64,000 bases of DNA from Rhizobium sp. NRK18. GTDB lineage: Bacteria; Pseudomonadota; Alphaproteobacteria; Rhizobiales; Rhizobiaceae. The stretch is taken from assembly GCF_024385575.1 (NCBI RefSeq), contig NZ_JANFMV010000001.1, forward strand, positions 2,695,681 through 2,759,680, written 5' to 3'. Each line of letters starts with the position of its first letter. Position 1 is the stretch's first letter. Shown in pieces: positions 1 through 8,854 of the stretch. The position numbers were made by a program, and so were the translations under genes. The notes beneath the pieces are model-generated. The model saw only the letters and a program-made list of their open reading frames with translations. It had not been told where the DNA came from and did no database searches.

Positions 1-564
1 GCCCACGGCCGACTGGTCGCGGTTTTCCGGAAGGCGCACCACGGCGTCGCCGTGCCGGATGAACAGCGCGGCGAGCACGCCGTACATGCCCTCGTCCGTC
101 TCCAGCGCGCCCTGCCCTTCCTCCAGCCGCTTCTGGGCCTTGAGGAAGGCATTGGCCAGCGGCTCGTCCTTGAGGATCTGGCGCGAGAAGGACGGCGTGC
201 CGTGAAAGGCCTTGCCGGTCACGTCCTCGATGATCTCCGCCAGGAGCTCGGCGGACGGATAGATCATCCGGTAGCGATAGCCGACCTCGCCGGGATGGCC
301 GTCATGCACCTCTTCCGGATTGATGAGATAGATGTCGCCCGGCCCCGCGGCCTTGCTCTCGCCGCGGATGCGGCCGATCTGGCAACCGGCCTCGATGGCG
401 CCGATACAGAGCGTGTCGTGCGCATGCGGGGCGAAGGCATGGGTGATGAAGGTGGCGCTCAGGCATTCCATGTCGCGGAAATGCCGGGCGCGCCAGAACC
501 GGGCGGCCTCGCCCTTTTCCAGCGGCATCGCTTCCGTTGCCTGTTCCTGCGTCACGATTTCCAT
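1..564 (-). CDS. AraC-family transcriptional regulator, N-terminal part (cut by window edge)
   Basis: The minus-strand frame opens at ATG 562-564 (MEIVTQEQATEAMPLEKGEA) and runs without a stop off the left end, giving 188 residues. The visible part is an AraC-type cupin sensor: a metal/ligand-pocket-like segment FAPHAHDTLCIGAIEAG near residues 42-58, then a PGDIYLINPEEVHDG turn typical of AraC_binding domains. The C-terminal pair of helix-turn-helix motifs would lie outside the window, so DNA binding is inferred from the family. It is divergent from alr with about 115 bp between the starts. The inducer is unknown. Many relatives of this type control adjacent LysE or amino-acid exporters, but the neighbour on that side is not visible. 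Confidence 0.8.
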   Translation of the reverse strand, partial: MEIVTQEQATEAMPLEKGEAARFWRARHFRDMECLSATFITHAFAPHAHDTLCIGAIEAGCQIGRIRGESKAAGPGDIYLINPEEVHDGHPGEVGYRYRMIYPSAELLAEIIEDVTGKAFHGTPSFSRQILKDEPLANAFLKAQKRLEEGQGALETDEGMYGVLAALFIRHGDAVVRLPENRDQSAVG

Positions 565-679
565 GACCGTCCTATACACCTCTCTCGCCAAGAGCGTCTT
601 GAACAAAAGTGCGCATACGTCCGACCTTTATGCTGCACTGCCGTTGTCAGAGGCCGGGACGATCTGTAATCAGGGAGGC

Positions 680-1837
680 ATGGACGATATCGACGACTTC
701 ACCGAAGAGACCGACGCTTTCGACGCCGCCACCGCGCGGCTGACGGTCGACCTTGCAGCCCTTTGTGACAACTGGGCCGACATGGCCGAACGCTCCGGCT
801 CGGCTCGCGCCGGCGCCGTTGTCAAGGCGGACGCCTACGGCCTCGGCATCGAGGATTGCGGCGGCGCGCTCTATGCGGCCGGCGCCCGCGACTTCTTCGT
901 CGCCACGCCGGACGAAGGCGCAAGCCTGCGTCCCTATGCGCCGGATGCCCGCATCTACGTGCTCTCCGGCATCTGGCCGGGCACGGAGGCAACCTTCTTC
1001 GGAAACGACCTCGTGCCGGTGATCGCCTCGGAAGAACAGCTCGCCTTCTTCATGGCACTGTCGGCCGAGCTCGGCGACTACCCATGCGCCATACAGGTCG
1101 ATACCGGCTTCAACCGTCTCGGCCTGTCGGTGGACGAAGCGATGATGCTGGCCGACGACGCGTCGCGCCCGTCGAGCTTCTCGCCGGTCCTGGTGATGAG
1201 CCATCTCGCCTGCGGCGACGATCCGGCCAATCCGATGAACCGCAAGCAGCTTGAGTCTTTCCGGGCGGTTAGCGCCGCTTTCGAAGGTGTCGAATCAAGT
1301 CTGTCGTCGTCCGCCGGCGTGTTCCATGGGCCCGATTTCCACTTCGACCTGACCCGGCCCGGCATCGCCCTTTACGGCGGCGAAGCCGTCTCGGGAGTGG
1401 CAAACCCCATGCGCCCGGTGGCAACCGCCGAGGCGCGTATCCTGACGATCCGGCATGCGAAGGCCGGCGAAACGGTGAGCTACGGCGCAGCCCACACGCT
1501 GACGCGCGACAGCCGGCTTGCCGTCGTCGCCGCCGGTTATGCCGACGGTTACCTGCGCGCCGGGTCCGGCGCGGGCGTGCCTTTGCGGACGACCGGCATT
1601 CCCGGCCAGATGGCCTTCGTCGCCGGCCACCATGTGCCGCTCCTCGGCCGCATCACCATGGACATGAGCATTTTCGATGTGACTGATGTTCCGGAAACTG
1701 CGGTCAGGGCGGGCGACTATGTGGAACTGTTCGGCAGCAACATCGCGCTGGACGACGTCGCCCGCGCCGCCGGCACGATCGGCTACGAGGTGCTGACCAG
1801 CCTCGGATTGCGGCACGAGCGCCGTTATCTCTTTTGA
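680..1837 (+). CDS. alr: alanine racemase
   Basis: Pyridoxal-phosphate enzyme interconverting L- and D-alanine, which supplies D-Ala for peptidoglycan; cytoplasmic. The 385-aa protein has the PLP-binding Lys at about residue 49 in VVKADAYG, the N-terminal TIM-barrel, and the second catalytic base Tyr at about 268 in SYGAAHT, followed by the GYADGYLR segment and the C-terminal beta domain (GRITMDMSIFDVT). I chose ATG 680 because the protein then begins with the usual short acidic leader before ARLTVDL. A GGGAGG sits unusually close to this start (about 1 nt), so initiation is slightly uncertain. The open frame extends to 332, but that upstream part overlaps the divergent araC gene and is not alr-like. 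In related genomes alr lies just before radA, as here. Confidence 0.93.
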   Translation: MDDIDDFTEETDAFDAATARLTVDLAALCDNWADMAERSGSARAGAVVKADAYGLGIEDCGGALYAAGARDFFVATPDEGASLRPYAPDARIYVLSGIWPGTEATFFGNDLVPVIASEEQLAFFMALSAELGDYPCAIQVDTGFNRLGLSVDEAMMLADDASRPSSFSPVLVMSHLACGDDPANPMNRKQLESFRAVSAAFEGVESSLSSSAGVFHGPDFHFDLTRPGIALYGGEAVSGVANPMRPVATAEARILTIRHAKAGETVSYGAAHTLTRDSRLAVVAAGYADGYLRAGSGAGVPLRTTGIPGQMAFVAGHHVPLLGRITMDMSIFDVTDVPETAVRAGDYVELFGSNIALDDVARAAGTIGYEVLTSLGLRHERRYLF

Positions 1838-1842
1838 AGAAG

Positions 1843-1959
1843 TTAGGAGTGCTGGCGGGCCAATTTGAAGGCGATCATGACACCGACCACCAGCATCAGG
1901 ACGATGCCGGCCTGCGTATAGGTGTCACCCGGCAGATAAGGGAAAAGCGTCTGCTGCAT
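1843..1959 (-). CDS. 38-aa single-pass membrane peptide
   Basis: A short minus-strand frame begins MQQTLFPYLPGD and ends ARQHS. It has one hydrophobic helix (residues about 17-32, AGIVLMLVVGVMIAFK) followed by a basic tail, which suggests a single-pass inner-membrane peptide. A good GGAGG Shine-Dalgarno sequence lies 7 nt before the ATG, the main reason to call it. It is convergent with alr, its stop lying 6 bp from the alr stop. No family recognised. It could still be a chance frame. Confidence 0.5.
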   Translation of the reverse strand: MQQTLFPYLPGDTYTQAGIVLMLVVGVMIAFKLARQHS

Positions 1960-2117
1960 CACTCTGCCTCCAGATCATTCATTTCAAGCGTTGCCATATA
2001 ATGTAGGCCCGCCGACGTCAGATAGCCAACTGCTCCACGCAAAACATGCTCACCCCATTGCCCCCTCGACGGATCAACCGCTAAGAATCCCTCCGATTCT
2101 TGAGGAACCTTCTGCCC

Positions 2118-3521
2118 ATGGCCAAGCCCCGCACCCAATTCATCTGCCAGAACTGCGGCACAGTGCATTCGCGCTGGGCGGGCAAGTGCGACGGTTGCGG
2201 CGAGTGGAACACGATTGTCGAGGAAGATCCGACCGGCGGCATCGGCGGCGGGCCCGGCAAGACGCCGAAGAAGGGCCGCCCCGTGGCTCTGACGACGCTG
2301 TCGGGCGAGATCGAGGAGGCGCCGCGCGTTCATACCGGCATTTCGGAACTGGACCGGGCGACCGGCGGCGGCTTCGTGCGCGGCTCGGCGGTGCTGATCG
2401 GCGGTGATCCGGGCATCGGCAAGTCGACGCTGCTGATGCAGGCGGCGGCGGCGCTGTCGCGTGGCGGCCACCGCATCATCTACGTTTCCGGCGAAGAGGC
2501 GGTCGCGCAGGTCCGACTGCGTGCCCAGCGGCTGAACGCGGCCTCGACCGACGTGCTGCTCGCCGCCGAGACCAATGTCGAGGACATTCTGGCGACCCTT
2601 TCGGAGGGCAAGCGGCCGGATCTCGTCATCATCGATTCCATCCAGACGCTCTGGAGCGACATCGTCGATTCGGCGCCCGGCACGGTGACACAGGTCAGGA
2701 CCGGCGTGCAGGCGATGATCCGTTTTGCCAAGCAGACGGGTGCGGCGATCGTGCTCGTCGGCCACGTCACCAAGGAAGGCCAGATCGCCGGCCCGCGTGT
2801 CGTCGAGCATATGGTCGACGCCGTACTCTACTTCGAGGGCGACCGCGGCCACCACTACCGCATCCTGCGCACGGTCAAGAACCGCTTCGGCCCGACGGAC
2901 GAGATCGGCGTCTTCGAAATGTCGGACATCGGCCTGCGCGAAGTGTCCAATCCATCCGAACTCTTCCTCGGCGAGCGCAACGAGAAATCGCCGGGCGCCG
3001 CCGTCTTTGCCGGCATGGAGGGCACTCGGCCCGTGCTCGTCGAGGTACAGGCGCTGGTCGCCCCGACCTCGCTCGGCACGCCGCGCCGCGCCGTCGTCGG
3101 CTGGGATTCGGCGCGCCTGTCGATGATCCTCGCCGTGCTGGAAGCCCATTGCGGCGTACGGCTCGGCCAGCACGACGTCTATCTCAACGTCGCCGGCGGC
3201 TACCGGATCACCGAGCCCGCCGCCGACCTCGCGGTCGCCTCGGCGCTGGTCTCATCGCTTGCCGGTGCGCCGCTTCCGGCCGACTGCGTCTACTTCGGCG
3301 AAGTCAGCCTGTCGGGCGCGATCCGACCGGTGGCGCACACCGCGAACCGGCTCAAGGAAGCCGAGAAGCTCGGCTTCTCCTCCGCCGTCTTGCCGCAGGG
3401 CTCTCCCGACCTTCCGAAGGGCAATAGTCGCCGGTGGAGCGAGATCGAGAGCCTTCCCGATCTGGTTGCGCGCATCGCCGGCTCGAAAGCCGCGTTAAGA
3501 CAAGGGGATGATGAGGATTGA
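2118..3521 (+). CDS. radA: DNA repair protein RadA
   Basis: RecA-like, DnaB-type branch-migration ATPase that processes recombination intermediates; cytoplasmic. The 467-aa protein has, in order, the N-terminal C4 zinc finger (Cys10, Cys13, Cys24, Cys27), Walker A GGDPGIGKST at about 95-104, the RadA signature KNRFG at about 254-258, and a C-terminal Lon-protease-like domain (DVYLNVAGGYRITEPAADLA). A TTG lies six codons upstream, but ATG 2118 gives the canonical MAKPRTQFICQNCG start; a GAGG lies about 12 nt before it. cvpA follows after about 100 bp. Confidence 0.96.
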   Translation: MAKPRTQFICQNCGTVHSRWAGKCDGCGEWNTIVEEDPTGGIGGGPGKTPKKGRPVALTTLSGEIEEAPRVHTGISELDRATGGGFVRGSAVLIGGDPGIGKSTLLMQAAAALSRGGHRIIYVSGEEAVAQVRLRAQRLNAASTDVLLAAETNVEDILATLSEGKRPDLVIIDSIQTLWSDIVDSAPGTVTQVRTGVQAMIRFAKQTGAAIVLVGHVTKEGQIAGPRVVEHMVDAVLYFEGDRGHHYRILRTVKNRFGPTDEIGVFEMSDIGLREVSNPSELFLGERNEKSPGAAVFAGMEGTRPVLVEVQALVAPTSLGTPRRAVVGWDSARLSMILAVLEAHCGVRLGQHDVYLNVAGGYRITEPAADLAVASALVSSLAGAPLPADCVYFGEVSLSGAIRPVAHTANRLKEAEKLGFSSAVLPQGSPDLPKGNSRRWSEIESLPDLVARIAGSKAALRQGDDED

Positions 3522-3619
3522 CCCCTTTATTCTTTCTGCAGGGCGATGCTATAGGTGCAGGCTGTGAGCGGCCGCGGCCCATGCGGTGGCACATGGCGCG
3601 AAGTCATGGAGTGAATTGA

Positions 3620-4213
3620 ATGCCCATCACGATTTTCGACGGTATCGTTCTCGTCGTTGTGCTGTTCTCGGCCGTTCTGGCCATGGTACGCGGTTTTTCG
3701 CGGGAAATCCTGTCGATCGCCAGCTGGCTGGGTGCGGCCGCAGCGGCCTATTATCTCTACGGCCTGCTGATGCCCTACGCGATGAAGTATACCGACGACA
3801 CGCGCATCGCCACGGCGGGCTCGGCGGCGGTCGTCTTCCTAATCGCCCTGATCGTGATCTCCTTCCTGACCATGCGGATTGCCGATTTCATCATCGACAG
3901 CCGCATCGGCGCGCTCGACCGTACGCTCGGCTTCCTGTTCGGCGCCGCCCGCGGAATTCTGCTGCTCGTCGTCGCCGTTGCCTTCTGGAACTGGCTGGTG
4001 GCGCCCGAACAGCGCCCCGACTGGGTCAACAACGCCAAGTCCAAGCCGTTCCTCGATGACATGGTGACGAAGCTCGAGGCCGTGCTGCCGACGGAATTTG
4101 CCCAGGTGATCCGCGCCAGCGTGTTCAACGAAAAGGATACGGATCAGGGCGCCGATGCGACCTCTGACCAGGCGCCGGCGGAAGACGCACCGGCCGATAC
4201 GACAGGCAATTAG
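3620..4213 (+). CDS. cvpA: CvpA family inner-membrane protein
   Basis: Four hydrophobic segments in the first 125 residues (starting FDGIVLVVVLFSAVLAMVRG) match the CvpA family, named for colicin V production in E. coli and generally found next to purF. The family is linked to envelope integrity, though the biochemical role is not settled. The C-terminal 50 residues are hydrophilic, acidic and Ala/Pro-rich, and so are probably cytoplasmic and disordered. Length (197 aa) is slightly longer than enteric CvpA because of this tail. purF follows after 131 bp, in the classical cvpA-purF order. Confidence 0.9.
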   Translation: MPITIFDGIVLVVVLFSAVLAMVRGFSREILSIASWLGAAAAAYYLYGLLMPYAMKYTDDTRIATAGSAAVVFLIALIVISFLTMRIADFIIDSRIGALDRTLGFLFGAARGILLLVVAVAFWNWLVAPEQRPDWVNNAKSKPFLDDMVTKLEAVLPTEFAQVIRASVFNEKDTDQGADATSDQAPAEDAPADTTGN

Positions 4214-4239
4214 GGCCTGCGATAAATTCGACCCTCAAA

Positions 4240-4261
4240 ATATGGGGCGGAAGCCCCATAT
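4240..4261. other. perfect 9-bp hairpin with GGAA tetraloop between cvpA and purF
   Basis: ATATGGGGC (4240-4248) and GCCCCATAT (4253-4261) are exact reverse complements around GGAA, a GNRA-type tetraloop on the plus strand. No T-run follows on the plus strand; on the minus strand the hairpin would be followed by TTTT. It lies in the likely purF leader, 84 bp before the start codon. It could be a weak terminator, an RNA-stability hairpin or an operator. Confidence 0.5.
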
Positions 4262-4344
4262 AAGGACTCCACTTCGTGATCAGGACGGTGTATAGCGCCG
4301 CCCTTCACCGCACTATTTCTTTTGTGACCCAAGGACCGGCGGCC

Positions 4345-5835
4345 ATGAATCTCCCAATCCATGCAGACATCGATGATGACCTCGATGGCGACACCCTGCA
4401 CGAAGAGTGCGGGGTGTTCGGCATTTTGGGGCACAGCGATGCTGCCACGCTGACCGCGCTCGGCCTGCACGCCCTGCAGCACCGCGGACAGGAAGCCGCC
4501 GGCATCGTCTCCTTCGACGGCCAGCAGTTCCGCTCCGAGCGCCGCATGGGCCTCGTCGGCGACCACTACACCGATCCGGCGACGCTGGCGCTCCTGCCCG
4601 GCTCCATGGCGATCGGCCATGTGCGCTATTCGACGACCGGCGAGACGGTGCTGCGCAACGTCCAGCCGCTGTTTGCCGAACTGCAGAACGGTGGTATCGC
4701 GATTGCCCACAACGGCAATTTCACCAACGGCCTGACGCTCCGCCGCCAGCTGATCGCCAGCGGCGCGATCTGTCAGTCGACCTCGGACACCGAAGTCGTC
4801 CTGCACCTGATCGCCCGTTCCTGGCACACCTCGTCTGCCGATCGCTTCGCCGATGCGATCTCGCATATCGAGGGCGGCTACGCGATGCTGGCGCTGACCC
4901 GCACCAAGCTGATCGCCGCGCGCGACCCGAACGGCATCCGTCCGCTCGTCATGGGCGAACTCGACGGCAAGCCGATCTTCTGCTCGGAAACCTGCGCGCT
5001 CGACATCATCGGCGCGAAGTTCGTCCGTGACGTGGAGAACGGCGAGCTGATCATCTGTGAAGAGCAGCCGGACGGCTCGATCTCGATCGAAAGCCGCAAG
5101 GCGACCAATCCGAAGCCGGAACGCATCTGCCTGTTCGAATACGTCTATTTCGCCCGGCCCGATTCCGCCGTCGCCGGCCGCAACGTCTATACGGCGCGCA
5201 AGAATGCCGGCATCAACCTCGCCAAGGAAGCGCCTGTCGAGGCCGACGTCGTCGTGCCGGTTCCGGACGGCGGCACGCCGGCGGCCATCGGCTATGCGCA
5301 GGAAAGCGGCATCCCCTTCGAGCTCGGCATCATCCGCAACCATTATGTCGGCCGCACCTTCATCGAACCGACGCAGCAGATCCGCGCTTTTGGCGTGAAG
5401 CTGAAGCATTCGGCCAACCGTGGCGTGATCACCGGCAAGCGCATCGTCCTCGTCGACGATTCGATCGTGCGCGGCACCACCTCGGTCAAGATCGTGCAGA
5501 TGCTGCGCGAAGCCGGCGCCAAGGAAGTGCATATCCGCGTCGCCAGCCCGATGATCTACTATCCGGACTTCTACGGTATCGACACGCCGGACCGCGACAA
5601 GCTGCTGGCCAACCAGCACGACACGCTGGAATCGATGTGCAAGTATATCGGAGCGGATTCGCTGGAATTCATCTCGCTCGACGGGCTCTACACGGCCGTC
5701 GGCGGCAAGCCGCGCGACCCGAAGAACCCGCAGTTCACCGACCACTACTTCACCGGTGACTACCCGACCCGCCTTGTCGACCAGGACTCAACCGACAAGG
5801 TGCGCCCGCTTGCCGTTCTGGCCGGTAGCGGCTAA
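4345..5835 (+). CDS. purF: amidophosphoribosyltransferase
   Basis: First committed step of purine synthesis: PRPP plus glutamine to phosphoribosylamine. From ATG 4345 the 496-aa protein carries a 21-residue acidic propeptide ending in HEE, then Cys22, which becomes the N-terminal nucleophile of the Ntn glutaminase after cleavage (CGVFGI). The C-terminal phosphoribosyltransferase domain has the PRPP loop VLVDDSIVRGTTS at about 368-381. An AAGGA lies about 9 nt before ATG 4345. The frame is open further upstream to 4276, but that part has no PurF character. A strong hairpin at 5863-5885 follows the stop. Confidence 0.96.
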   Translation: MNLPIHADIDDDLDGDTLHEECGVFGILGHSDAATLTALGLHALQHRGQEAAGIVSFDGQQFRSERRMGLVGDHYTDPATLALLPGSMAIGHVRYSTTGETVLRNVQPLFAELQNGGIAIAHNGNFTNGLTLRRQLIASGAICQSTSDTEVVLHLIARSWHTSSADRFADAISHIEGGYAMLALTRTKLIAARDPNGIRPLVMGELDGKPIFCSETCALDIIGAKFVRDVENGELIICEEQPDGSISIESRKATNPKPERICLFEYVYFARPDSAVAGRNVYTARKNAGINLAKEAPVEADVVVPVPDGGTPAAIGYAQESGIPFELGIIRNHYVGRTFIEPTQQIRAFGVKLKHSANRGVITGKRIVLVDDSIVRGTTSVKIVQMLREAGAKEVHIRVASPMIYYPDFYGIDTPDRDKLLANQHDTLESMCKYIGADSLEFISLDGLYTAVGGKPRDPKNPQFTDHYFTGDYPTRLVDQDSTDKVRPLAVLAGSG

Positions 5836-5862
5836 ACGGCACTTGAAAGATCGCTGACATTG

Positions 5863-5885
5863 CGAAGCGGCCCCGGGCCGCTTCG
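5863..5885 (+). terminator. GC-rich hairpin after purF
   Basis: CGAAGCGGC and GCCGCTTCG form a 9-bp stem with a 5-nt loop (11-bp arms if the loop closes to 1 nt), 27 bp after the purF stop. The following TTGCAT is a poor U-tract, so termination may be partial and the next gene may be partly read through. Confidence 0.5.
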
Positions 5886-5905
5886 TTGCATATGGGGGAC
5901 AGGAC

Positions 5906-6676
5906 ATGAGCGTGGATCTGAACGGCAAGCTGGCACTCGTCACCGGCGCCTCGCGCGGCATCGGCTACTTCACCGCCATCGAGCTCGCGAAGGCCGGCGC
6001 ACATGTGATTGCCTGCGCCCGCACGGTCGGCGGCCTGGAAGAGCTCGACGACGCCATCAAGGCCGTCGGCGGCTCGGCAACGCTCGTGCCCTTCGACCTC
6101 ACCGACATGGCGGCGATCGACAAGCTCGGCGGTTCGATCTTCGAACGCTGGGGAAAGCTCGACATTCTCGTCGCCAATGCCGGCATCCTCGGCGTCATTT
6201 CACCGATCGGCCATGTGGAAGCCAAGACCTTCGAAAAGGTCATGACGATCAACGTCACCGCCACATGGCGGCTGATCCGCTCGCTGGAGCCGCTTTTGAA
6301 GCTCTCCGACGCCGGCCGCGCCGTCATCCTGTCGTCCGGCGCCGCCCACAAGTGCCGGCCCTTCTGGGGCCCCTACTCCGCCTCCAAGGCAGCCGTCGAG
6401 GCGCTCGCCCGCACCTGGGCTGCAGAAACCGAAAACACCGCCCTGCGCGTCAACAGCGTCGATCCGGGCGCAACCCGGACCGCCATGCGGGCGCTCGCCT
6501 ATCCCGGCGAGGACAAGGACACGCTGCCGCATCCCTCGACCGTGGCGCAGGCGCTGCTGCCTTTGACCGGATCCGATGTGACGGAAACCGGCAAGCTCTA
6601 CTCCGTGCGCGAAGGCCGCTTCCTCGACTATCACATGCCGAACTCAATTGAGCTTTTGCTCAATGCGCAGGCATAA
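5906..6676 (+). CDS. SDR-family NAD(P)-dependent oxidoreductase
   Basis: Classical short-chain dehydrogenase/reductase of 256 aa. The Rossmann nucleotide-binding motif TGASRGIG is at 13-20 and NAG at about 93-95. The catalytic Ser is at about 143-144 and the YxxxK motif at about Tyr157/Lys161 (PYSASK). Substrate is unknown. It follows purF with a good GGGGGACAGG ribosome-binding region. This SDR directly after purF is a recurrent arrangement in Rhizobiaceae, but no functional link to purine synthesis is known to me. Confidence 0.9.
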   Translation: MSVDLNGKLALVTGASRGIGYFTAIELAKAGAHVIACARTVGGLEELDDAIKAVGGSATLVPFDLTDMAAIDKLGGSIFERWGKLDILVANAGILGVISPIGHVEAKTFEKVMTINVTATWRLIRSLEPLLKLSDAGRAVILSSGAAHKCRPFWGPYSASKAAVEALARTWAAETENTALRVNSVDPGATRTAMRALAYPGEDKDTLPHPSTVAQALLPLTGSDVTETGKLYSVREGRFLDYHMPNSIELLLNAQA

Positions 6677-6769
6677 ACGTCATGATTTGCGAACAATGCC
6701 CCGAGACCCAAAATCTTACCCGGCATTTGACTAAAATGATCTTCAGCGATCGGTAAGGTTTTCCCTGGA

Positions 6770-6793
6770 TATTCTTGGCAACGTTCAAGAATA
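6770..6793. promoter_or_regulatory. 8-bp inverted repeat just upstream of the chemoreceptor gene
   Basis: TATTCTTG (6770-6777) and CAAGAATA (6786-6793) are exact reverse complements with an 8-bp spacer, ending 13 bp before the start codon. A second short palindrome, GGGGCCCC (6796-6803), follows. No ordinary Shine-Dalgarno sequence is visible for the gene. The element may be an operator, or an mRNA hairpin limiting translation. Confidence 0.4.
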
Positions 6794-6805
6794 CTGGGGC
6801 CCCCA

Positions 6806-8617
6806 ATGCGAAACATGAAAATCTCGGCCAGGCTCTTTGCCCTGGTCGCCCTGACGCTGGTCATTCTCGGCGGTTGCGTCACCTTCAGCCTTTTCCAGAG
6901 CTATGACGCGTCGGTGAATGAGCGGAAGGCCGGCCTGCAGGCGATGGACGACAACGCGCTTGCCATCTTCGACAAGTACTACAAGCTGGAACAATCGGGT
7001 CAGCTGACCCGCGAACAGGCGCAGGCGGAAGCCATGGCGGTGATCGGCGCGATGCGCTACGGCGGCGGCAGTGGCTACTTCTGGATCAACGACATGCAGC
7101 CGAAGATGGTCATGCATCCGATCAAGCCGGAGCTGGTCGGCAAGGATCTGTCGCAGAACAAGGACCCGAACGGCAAGCTGCTGTTCGTCGAGTTCGTCAA
7201 CACGGTCAAGGCGCATGGCCAGGGCTTCGTCGACTATTACTGGCCGAAGCCGGGCGCCGACAAGCCGGTCGAGAAGTTCTCTCACGTTGCAGGCTTCGCG
7301 CCGTGGGGATGGGTCGTCGGCACCGGCGTCTACGGCGACGATCTCGCCGCACTCTTCTGGCGCAATGCCATGATCTACGGCGCCCTCTGGCTCGGCGCCA
7401 TGGCCGTCGTCATGGCCGCTGCCTATGCGATCGTGCGCAGCGTCACGGGACCGATCGGCGAGCTGCAGTCCGCCATGCGCTCGATTGCCGCCGGCGACAC
7501 GGATGTCGCGATCGCCGCATCCGGCAACAAGGACGAGATCGGCCAGATGGCCGGTACGCTGCAGACGCTTCGCCAGTCGGTGCGCGAAGCCGCCATGCTG
7601 CGCGAGAGCGAGGCCGAGCAGCGCCGCACGCTCGACGAGACCCGCGCACGCAACGAAGATACGAACCGCGCCACCAGCGAACGCCAGGCCAACGCGATGT
7701 CGGCTCTCGGTGCGGCCCTGTCGCGGCTTGCCGATGGCGACCTGACCGTCCGCGTCGGCGATCTCGGCGCCGACTATGCCGAGCTGCGCACCGACTTCAA
7801 CAAGACGGCGGAATCGCTGCAGTCGGTCATCGAGGCGATCGTTTCTACCGGCCAGATCATCGACGGCAGCGCCTCCTCCATCAGCGAGGCGACCGGCAAC
7901 CTCTCCTACCGCACCGAACAGCAGGCGGCCTCGCTCGAGGAAACCGCGGCGGCGCTGGACGAGATCACCTCGACGGTACGCACCGCCTCGGAGCGCGCGG
8001 CCGAGGCGAGCCGCATGGTCGGCGAGACGAAGTCGAGCACCGGCAAGTCGAGCGGCATCGTGCGCAACGCCATCGAAGCCATGGGCCGCATCGAGACGTC
8101 ATCGAGCAAGATCAGCCAGATCATCACCGTGATCGACGAGATTGCCTTCCAGACCAACCTGCTGGCGCTGAATGCCGGCGTCGAGGCGGCGCGTGCCGGC
8201 GAAGCGGGCCGCGGCTTTGCCGTCGTCGCGCAGGAAGTGCGCGAACTCGCCCAGCGTTCGGCCAATGCCGCCAAGGAAATCGCCAACTTGATCCAGACCT
8301 CGGCTGGCGAGGTCCAGGGCGGCGTCGGCCTGGTGCGCTCGACGGGTGAAGCGCTGGCCGAGATCGAGGTCCTCGTCAACAAGGTCAACGACCACGTCCA
8401 GACGATCGCGACCGCCTCGCGCGAACAGGCCACCGGCCTGCAGGAGGTCAACACGGCCGTCAACCAGATGGACCAGATGACCCAGCAGAACGCCGCCATG
8501 GTGGAAGAAAGCTCGGCCGCCAGCCAGACGCTGGCCGAGGAAAGCCGCAAGCTCCGCGACATGCTCTCCCGCTTCACGCTTTCGAGCGGTACGGCAAGGG
8601 CGAAGCGGGCGGCCTGA
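6806..8617 (+). CDS. methyl-accepting chemotaxis protein with single Cache domain
   Basis: Inner-membrane chemoreceptor that signals to CheA/CheW. From the N-terminus: a first membrane helix at about 8-30; a periplasmic single Cache (sCache_2-type) sensor at about 40-180, containing the [11 protein letters not shown] motif and a [12 protein letters not shown] end; a second helix at about 187-209; a HAMP linker; and a cytoplasmic signalling domain whose conserved hairpin tip reads [20 protein letters not shown]. There is no C-terminal NWETF-type pentapeptide for CheR docking. sCache_2 receptors often sense short organic acids, but the ligand here is unknown. It is a single transcription unit ended by a strong terminator. 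A second in-frame ATG three codons downstream is an alternative start. Confidence 0.93.
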   Translation: MRNMKISARLFALVALTLVILGGCVTFSLFQSYDASVNERKAGLQAMDDNALAIFDKYYKLEQSGQLTREQAQAEAMAVIGAMRYGGGSGYFWINDMQPKMVMHPIKPELVGKDLSQNKDPNGKLLFVEFVNTVKAHGQGFVDYYWPKPGADKPVEKFSHVAGFAPWGWVVGTGVYGDDLAALFWRNAMIYGALWLGAMAVVMAAAYAIVRSVTGPIGELQSAMRSIAAGDTDVAIAASGNKDEIGQMAGTLQTLRQSVREAAMLRESEAEQRRTLDETRARNEDTNRATSERQANAMSALGAALSRLADGDLTVRVGDLGADYAELRTDFNKTAESLQSVIEAIVSTGQIIDGSASSISEATGNLSYRTEQQAASLEETAAALDEITSTVRTASERAAEASRMVGETKSSTGKSSGIVRNAIEAMGRIETSSSKISQIITVIDEIAFQTNLLALNAGVEAARAGEAGRGFAVVAQEVRELAQRSANAAKEIANLIQTSAGEVQGGVGLVRSTGEALAEIEVLVNKVNDHVQTIATASREQATGLQEVNTAVNQMDQMTQQNAAMVEESSAASQTLAEESRKLRDMLSRFTLSSGTARAKRAA

Positions 8618-8640
8618 TCCGTCACCAATGACGTATGCTA

Positions 8641-8673
8641 AACCGCCCGGCCAGTCCGGGCGGTTTTCTTTTT
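8641..8673 (+). terminator. Rho-independent terminator of the chemoreceptor gene
   Basis: CCGCCCGG and CCGGGCGG form an 8-bp GC stem with a CCAGT loop, followed directly by TTTTCTTTTT. It begins 24 bp after the stop codon. Confidence 0.9.
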
Positions 8674-8854
8674 GGCGCTTGACCAATCCCCTTCGTCGCG
8701 CGATAAGTCGGCGCATGAAAACGCGCGCCTGCATTATCTGCCGGATTATTATTCGCTAGCTTTCCGCTGGCCTGGCCGTTTTCGTCTCCCGATACCCGCA
8801 AGAGAACAAACGTCCCGGCCCGCCGGGTGAAATCTTTTGTTTGGAGACCAGGGA

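Noticed and set aside
332..679. N-terminal extension of alr
   Set aside because: These codons overlap the divergent araC gene and its promoter and do not resemble alanine racemase.
4210..5745. 511-aa open frame antisense to purF
   Set aside because: Shadow frame; purF motifs are complete on the plus strand.
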